In this document: positions 58,285-64,000 of the stretch, piece by piece | Position numbering within the stretch: position 1 is the first letter of the stretch | Layout: each line of letters begins with the position of its first letter | From: Neoceratodus forsteri | Taxonomy: Eukaryota > Chordata > Ceratodontiformes > Ceratodontidae | Assembly: GCA_016271365.2 (NCBI GenBank) | Contig: CM057456.1 | Location: 663,613,501-663,677,500 of the forward strand | Reading direction: 5' to 3' | Length of the DNA stretch: 64,000 nucleotides | Translations under genes and position numbers: made by a program | The notes under the pieces: model-generated | Databases searched by the model: none | What the model was told of the DNA's origin: nothing | Seen by the model: only the letters and a program-made list of their open reading frames with translations

Positions 58285-59100
58285 AATTTCACTCCAAATT
58301 TTCAACATGACCTTTCTGTGACCCCACCTCATGAACAGTGGTACTATCAGTTCATTAGCCAAAAGATGACTTTGCACAGCATCTGCGCCATTTGGCACCA
58401 CAGATGTGAAAAGAAATTTTGGACAGGATGTGAAAAATGACAGCTATATTGTTCATAAGGAGGTATAAAACAAATGGTAATGTTGAAAATCTGGAGTGAA
58501 AATATGAAAAATTGGTGAAGTCATGAGTGTGTATAGAAACTGTGCAATGCACGCCCGTAATGCAATTATTTTGGGGATTTTTTTAACCTAAGTTTCAACA
58601 TAGGCATTTTGGGACCTCTGCTCATGAACAGTGGCAGTGTGATTTTATTAATGTGTCTCAAACATTGATTTCCTACAGCAACACAGCAACCTCACCATTG
58701 TGCGCCAAATGTGTGAAACCCCATTTTGGGAATGATGTGAAAAGTGACAGCTGTACTGTTCATAAGGAAGTGTGAAAAAAATGGCAATGTTGAAAATCTG
58801 GAGTGAAAATATAAAAAAATTCTCAAAGTTATGAGTGTACATGATAATTGCGCAATGCACGCTCGTAACACAGTCATTTTTTGGAAATTTTTCACCAAAT
58901 TTGCAACATAGGCTTTTTGAGAGCCCACTTCATGAACAGTGGTACTGTCATTTCATTAATCAGTCCTGAAAGGTGATTCCATGCTGTGAATGCAAAATTA
59001 CCTTTTGGGACCGAATAACGAAATGACAGTGACTGTGTTCATGATGTGGGGTCCCAAGAGCCCCATGTTGAAAATTTGGGACCAAAACTCATAAAAATGG
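58285..59100 (+). repeat. HBE tandem array (copy D)
   Basis: Units start near 58287, 58580 and 58888 (spacing about 295-305 bp), followed by the terminal half-unit. Confidence 0.85.
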
Positions 59101-59572
59101 CTGCAATATCAACCTAAATCGAAACCCCTAATTCAGTGCCATTATAGGACTTACTGTCATTTCTTCACTTTGCAGTTGACTTTTGAACAGTGTAGACATG
59201 TTCCCGGTCCACTGAAGATCACTGCTACTGACCTCCGCAGGTAAGTATGGGTGAGGGGGGGTTCAGGGAGGTGGGGTGCACAGAGTGAAGATGTGGGTTG
59301 GGGGAGGGTGCTGGTGGCAACAATGAGAGATCGTTTTCTTATTTTTCAGGTTAAAAAAAAGACATCATGGGTTCATTTTCTTTTTTACAGGGAAACTATG
59401 GATGTCAGCACACTGGAGTGGGCTCCTCCCAGTGTGCCAAAATACTGGTGGGATCAAGGGGAGATCACTGATGACCCAAAGATTGGGCACCCTGTGGTCA
59501 GAGAATAGGTGGAGGGGTGCATCCAGCACCAGGAGTGAGTATCCCGGTGTCGGAAACACTACAGCAGGGTTT

Positions 59573-59601
59573 GGCACACTGGGGTGGGCTCCCAGTGTGC
59601 C
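59573..59601 (+). other. HBE internal hairpin 2 (copy D)
   Basis: A perfect 11-bp stem: GGCACACTGGG with CCCAGTGTGCC, loop GTGGGCT. Compared with copy A, bases on both arms have changed together. Confidence 0.85.
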
Positions 59602-60172
59602 ACATTAAATGATGGGGGGATACGCACCCTGATGTTAGCAGGTGGGGGATACACCAGCATGATTGGATTACGCTTACACTATAAGTGCCTTTGGGCACTG
59701 AATACTTCCAACCCATACGGAGCTTAGGTGGTGGCCTACTCTGCATGGCTGGGAGAAACTTTTGAGCTGGAGACAGTGGGACACAGAGGAAGCAGGTGAG
59801 GAAAGTGCCTCCTCCACTGTTCAGGCAGGGATCGGTGGGGTGGCAAGGTGGAGACGTTACAATACAACAAGCTGTTTGCTCTCTTGCCACCACCATCATG
59901 TTTATTGAAATGTTTCACCAACAAAGGCACGTATGGGAGGTGTGTCATCTGTGCCGCTGCATGACGAGCTTGTCTCTGATTGCAGTGGCACATTTGTTTC
60001 AAGTTGGTGGCACTTTGCATATACTTGTGTCACCACTAGCATGTTCGCTAATTGGGGAATGAGGGACGCACCTTCTAAAGCATGCCTTGCATTTGCCAAC
60101 ACTGACATACCTCTTCATTTCTCATACTACCACATGATGTTGCTTGCGAATGTGCAAGAAAACATAAAAAAA

Positions 60173-60639
60173 CCTAAATAGTCTTCACTAAGCTTGCTCT
60201 ACATGTCAGGGTATGTCAGAGTGTAAGGGTCTCTGTGTAAATGTTTACCCTAGACTGCATCTGACAAAGATGCTTATAACAGTTTCCCTGCTGTGCACAA
60301 CAGGCCTCAGTCTGACTTCTGGAAGACCATGAAGTAACACTGGGCCAGCTGAACTGCCATGCTGTTCATGATTGCTGTTTGACTACAGAGCACTTGCATT
60401 CAGCTTGTCACTGTTGTTACCAGATACCTCCCATAAATCAAAAACCAGAACAAAAGAGAACTGAGACAGTGGACTGGAAAAACACTCAACATTGATTGAA
60501 ATAATTACAAAATAAACTTTATTTAGCGTACAAAAATTGTGGTTTTAATATCTTTATCTTCAGTTATGGCACAAATAGTAAACACGCACTGTGGTGAGTT
60601 GCCCAGCTGCTAGCCTTTATTTCTAGATATAATTCTGTT
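60173..60639. other. No recognised feature
   Basis: No domain or repeat assigned. Confidence 0.4.
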
Positions 60640-60642
60640 GTG

Positions 60643-60675
<33 letters not shown>

Positions 60676-60697
60676 ATATATATATATATATATATGC
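60640..60697. repeat. (TA)n microsatellite
   Basis: Two TA-rich runs separated by CACA. Confidence 0.95.
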
Positions 60698-60744
60698 AAC
60701 AGGTGTCTAGATAAATGTACACTGATAAATCCATTTATTTGTAC

Positions 60745-60776
60745 TACTATGTAGATAAATTTATTTATCCACATAG
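60745..60776. repeat. Short palindrome
   Basis: ACTATGTAGATAAATT faces ATTTATCCACATAGT, a near-perfect 32-bp inverted repeat. CCACATAGTAA also recurs directly at about 60769 and 60800. Confidence 0.7.
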
Positions 60777-60839
60777 TAACTACGTCACACCCAGTTTATC
60801 CACATAGTAAGTTCGTCATCAATCCACCCCCCCCCATCC

Positions 60840-61655
60840 AGCTAGCTGGCACTACTTCCAGCCACTTCCAGTTTCCCTCTCTCACATACACATGCCCGAT
60901 AGGATACTCTCAGTTTTACTTCCATATCACTCTTGCTTAACTCCTCACCAAGCCCATCTCTACCAAAAACAAAGGCACATAAACATATTTTTCGTTTAAA
61001 AATTAGAGACACGCAGCTCCTATTTTCCTAGCTCTGACTCACTGACTCCACACCCTCTCTTCTACAATTACCACTCCTCACACCATGGCAAATACAGGAC
61101 CATAGAGAGCTGACACAGAAAACAAATTGGAATTTCGCACTTCCACATAACCAACACTAAAAATCTTACCTTCACAATTATTCCTGACTTATTTTGGCAA
61201 GCATGATCTCTCGCCTCCCAGCAGTGCCCACTTCAGCTCCCTCTGCTGACACAGCTCTCGCTCCACCTTGCTATGCATTTATAAAACTCTCATCCTGCTT
61301 GCTGCTTATCCCACTGCCAGGATTCAAAACTAAAACCAGATGCACTACAATCATTGTTATTAAAAAAAATAAACACCAGCCAGACAAAATATATATATCC
61401 TCGTTCCCTCGCTTAACTAAGCCACCATTTTTTTCAAAACTTTTTCAGAAACTCGGTCCTCCACCAATCAGCATAAACACCACATAAGTCAATCCTGGTG
61501 TCATAATCTAGCATCCATGGTAATGGCACAAAAATGAAGCACAACAGCTTTTTAAAAAAAATAAACCCCTAAATCAAAACAAAAAAAAAAAACACTATTA
61601 AAAAAAATAAAGTATCACACATTCTCTTCCCTATTGCATAAATGAATATGGTGAT
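60840..61655. other. AT-rich, no feature recognised
   Basis: A-rich tracts at 61364-61372 and 61552-61606. No gene was recognised. Confidence 0.4.
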
Positions 61656-61661
61656 GAGTGA

Positions 61662-61770
61662 GATAAAGATTTATCTTGGGTTAGCGCTGCGACCTCTCGC
61701 ACCAATTCGTAGCTCACCCACTCGTGAGCTATTTGAGGTCAATGGCACCAACCAAGATAAATGCTTTATC
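61662..61770. mobile_element. 109-bp foldback hairpin
   Basis: Outer arms GATAAAGATTTATCTTGG (61662-61679) and CCAAGATAAATGCTTTATC (61752-61770), middle stem GACCTC/GAGGTC and inner stem TAGCTCAC/GTGAGCTA. Size and nesting suggest a miniature foldback element. Confidence 0.75.
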
Positions 61771-61830
61771 ACACAGTCACCCCCTGCATATCCCATATAC
61801 ACGCACACACACATAGGGGATACATGACTG

Positions 61831-61957
61831 GCAGGAGTGGAATATGGAAAATGTTCTCACTCCTGCAGAGTGAGGCATGGATATCCCATGAGTGCCTAAG
61901 GCATGAATGGGATAGCCATGCCTCATGATGCAGGAGTGAAAATCTTTTCCATATTCT
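61831..61957. mobile_element. About 125-bp foldback hairpin
   Basis: GGAATATGGAAAAT pairs with TTTTCCATATTC, and the inner arms TCACTCCTGCA/TGCAGGAGTGA and GTGAGGCATGG/CCATGCCTCA continue the stem almost to the centre. It lies 60 bp right of the previous hairpin but is unrelated in sequence. Confidence 0.75.
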
Positions 61958-62461
61958 GTTCCTTCCCACCATGTGAGCAATTTATACAATAGGCAACAAG
62001 TGTTTTTGTATGGTTTTGGCATTTAAATATTGTGTCTGAGGTCTGTTTTGTTGTTACTTTTTAAGTTGGTGTTATTACTCAGTGATTTGGCTGCTGTGTG
62101 TTAGTCTACTCAACTGTGTTACAGGGATTGGTGATGTGAGAATGACTCAAGAAAATCTCTTCTTCGATGTTCATTAGTTTCTGAGGATGATGCAATTTTA
62201 ATCTATCCATCCGTGGTGCTTCTGAAGGTTTAGGAATTAATTTTGAAAAGCTCATTGTACAGAAATACTGTTTTTAGTGAAGTTTTTGTAATTTGTTTTC
62301 ATTGCTAAATACTGCTCCAAGTGTACTGCTTTCTGCTTCTGGCTTTTTAGAAACTGCAAGTAAAAGTTTCACACTATGCAGGTGGTGTGTAATTAGGTAG
62401 ACTGATAATTTAATTTTCAGTTTTAAAACAAGTTCCAGTTTGTAGTGCTTAACTGATGCTG

Positions 62462-62555
62462 CAGTGAGAATATCGGGTGATGACATACCTACTATAGGTG
62501 TAAATGGATTTATTTTCACTTCAGCTATGTCATCACTCACTGTTCTCACTGGGGT
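62462..62555. repeat. About 94-bp hairpin
   Basis: CAGTGAGAAT...GTGATGACATA on the left pairs with TATGTCATCAC...TGTTCTCACTG on the right. Confidence 0.65.
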
Positions 62556-62603
62556 GAAAATATATGCTTTCATTCTCAATGAATACACAACACTCCTATT
62601 GTA

Positions 62604-62645
62604 TACATATATATCTATATATATATATATATTCTGTGTATATGT
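62604..62645. repeat. (TA)n-rich microsatellite
   Basis: ATATATATCT and (TA)n sequence. Confidence 0.85.
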
Positions 62646-62970
62646 ACATGCCAAGACATGCCAGTGTCAGTACAAAGGCACCCATGGAAAAGACAATATT
62701 TAAAAAAAAGTTTTGACTTTCCTTTGACCTGCAAGGCAGCTGCTTACAAGGAATTGAGATTGCATCCCCAGGTTTCTTTAGCAGAGATATGCCAAAATCT
62801 ATAAACATGCACTGCAGAAGCAGAATGCTCTTGATCCCAGGAAACTATTATAGTATATCACATTTTATGAGGTAACAGGAAAGAAAACATCATTCTAACA
62901 GACCTGTGTGAGTTCTAACACCCTAATGCCAGTGGTGTTACTGTGGGACCCTGAGACTTTAAAAGGCTTA

Positions 62971-64000
62971 GGGCCAGATATTCAAAAGGGTTGCGCCATG
63001 TGCAATGGGGTTGCACCTGCGCAAGTCCTAACTTGCTCCTTTCTGTGATATTCAGCAGGAGGCAGTTGCGCCACAAAAAACATGCTGAGCAACAGCGCAA
63101 TGCAAATGAATGCATGCTGAACTGGAGGGGGAGGAACCATGCAAAAACTGCACAGCCCGATATTCAGCCGGGCTGTGCAGAGTTGTGCAGGCGCAACCCC
63201 CAACCTGTGCCTGCAGGACTTTGAGTCAAAAAAAGGTTGAAGTCGAGGCCACCATGGGTGAGCTGCTGTATTGCAGGGTGCAACACAGCAGCTGCCACCT
63301 GTGGCTGGCCCCCAACCAGTCCCTGTGCCCCCACCCGATCGTGGGCATAGTGTACTGCCCCCACCAGCCTGATCCACGGGCATCAATGTGACTCCACCCT
63401 CCTCCCGTACATCCCTGGTGGTCAGTGGACCCGAAATGCTGTCCTTGGTGGGGTATGTGTAATAATTCCCACCCCCTCCCGCACATCCCTGGTGGTCCAG
63501 TGACGAATGCCCGATTGCAGGTGGTATGTGTGATAAAACCACCCTGAACATAGCCCTGGTGGCCAGTGTCCCCACCATACCCACCCACGAAGCCCCACCA
63601 CCACCTCCCCTGGCAGCCGGAGTGGTGGCAGCATCCCACCCACCTGTCACCACCACTCGCCGACGACTGGCCCAGTAGTTGCATCGCCCATTGGTGTAGC
63701 AAGAGCCACTGGCGGAACATACCGCACATGACAGTCCAGTTTTGTGATTACAAATCTGGACTGTCATGTACGGTATGAGCTGCACGCCATTGGCTCTTGC
63801 TCACCAATGGCATGCAGTCTCACCGGCAGTCAGTCGGGGATGCGGGCGGCAGGCGGTGGATGCTGCCACCCGCCGGCCGCCGGGGAGGTGGGGTGGTGGG
63901 TCATGGGTGGTAGGGTGGGGACACTACACCCAGGGCTATGTCGGGGTGTTTTTATCACACTACCACCCGCGATCGGGCATTTCGGTCCACTGGACCACCA
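62971..64000 (+). mobile_element. Harbinger element 5, left part
   Basis: GGGCCAGATATTCAAAAGG at 62971 after TTA matches the left end of Harbinger 3 (TTA then TTGGCCCAGATATTC). Similarity continues through GCGCCATGTGCAATGGGGTTGCACC, in pieces, and GGAGGGGGAGGAACCA (about 63123), matching 31798. No coding sequence is seen before the window ends. Confidence 0.75.
63490..64000. repeat. Large foldback inside Harbinger 5, cut by the window end
   Basis: 63490-63745 is the reverse complement of 63745-64000 with moderate divergence and small indels. The centre has GACAGTCCAG...CTGGACTGTC. Sequence left of 63490 (about 63410-63480) partly repeats the arm, so the structure may continue past the window. 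Confidence 0.75.

Larger units (their letters stand above)
57794..60172 (+). mobile_element. HBE copy D, uninterrupted
   Basis: The only copy without an insertion, so it defines the family's order. Left hairpin (57796-57825, loop TCAATGC), unique sequence (57826-58280) that bridges the LINE insertion point of copy A, array (58285-59100), donor-like site (59236-59248), two hairpins (59408-59440, 59573-59601), unique sequence, and a right hairpin with outer stem ATGTT/AACAT and inner stem CTTGC/GCAAG (60137-60165), then TAAAAA. About 2.38 kb. Confidence 0.75.

Noticed and set aside
62982..63785. 267-codon minus-strand ORF
   Set aside because: It runs through the Harbinger 5 end and one arm of the palindrome, has Gly-rich low-complexity content and no domain.

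Overview
This is a repeat-dominated vertebrate nuclear window. It holds one convincing host gene, an intact single-exon CC-chemokine-receptor-like GPCR at 10787-11899 (+). Nearly everything else recognisable is transposable element. The mixture suggests a lobe-finned fish or amphibian-grade genome: CR1/L2-type LINEs with TTCTATG-type 3' tails, a Tx1-like LINE, Penelope-like GIY-YIG fragments, a tRNA-headed SINE with a conserved body, many PIF/Harbinger DNA transposons, and long-inverted-repeat elements with 9-bp target duplications. I cannot name the species.

Layout. 1-790: 35-bp minisatellite and a Harbinger transposase exon (-). 3116-10195: copy A of a repeat family that I call HBE (hairpin-bounded element), split by a 4.1-kb CR1/L2 LINE (3471-7571). 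10200-12200: the receptor gene and its flanks. 13.5-19.4 kb: decayed Harbinger element 2. 19.5-20.8 kb: a repeat block whose inverted partner lies at 43.2-44.7 kb, plus a SINE. 21803-31212: HBE copy E, interrupted by a second SINE, which is itself interrupted by a 7-kb Tx1-like LINE, which carries two further insertions. 31643-39424: Harbinger element 3, with transposase, Myb/SANT gene and a third, separate SANT-like gene. 40245-42613: HBE copy C. 43-50 kb: Penelope fragments, a 526-bp long-TIR element, CR1/L2 pieces and a MITE. 49982-50645 and 52706-53766: two elements with 9-bp flanking duplications and long TIRs (MULE-like). 54-57 kb: decayed Harbinger 4 (-). 57794-60172: HBE copy D. 61.6-62.6 kb: three short palindromic hairpins. 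62971-64000: start of a fifth Harbinger copy carrying a large foldback.

Main points. HBE looks like a non-autonomous family defined by a stem-loop at each end, a tandem array of about 300-bp units, and internal GC-rich hairpins whose two arms differ between copies in a pairing-preserving way. Harbinger 3 appears to be a three-gene element. The Tx1-like LINE sits in a SINE with a clean target duplication, and an uninterrupted SINE copy lies 3 kb away. None of the transposon genes looks intact: all carry stops, frameshifts or insertions. All identifications come from reading motifs by eye; no database search was possible.
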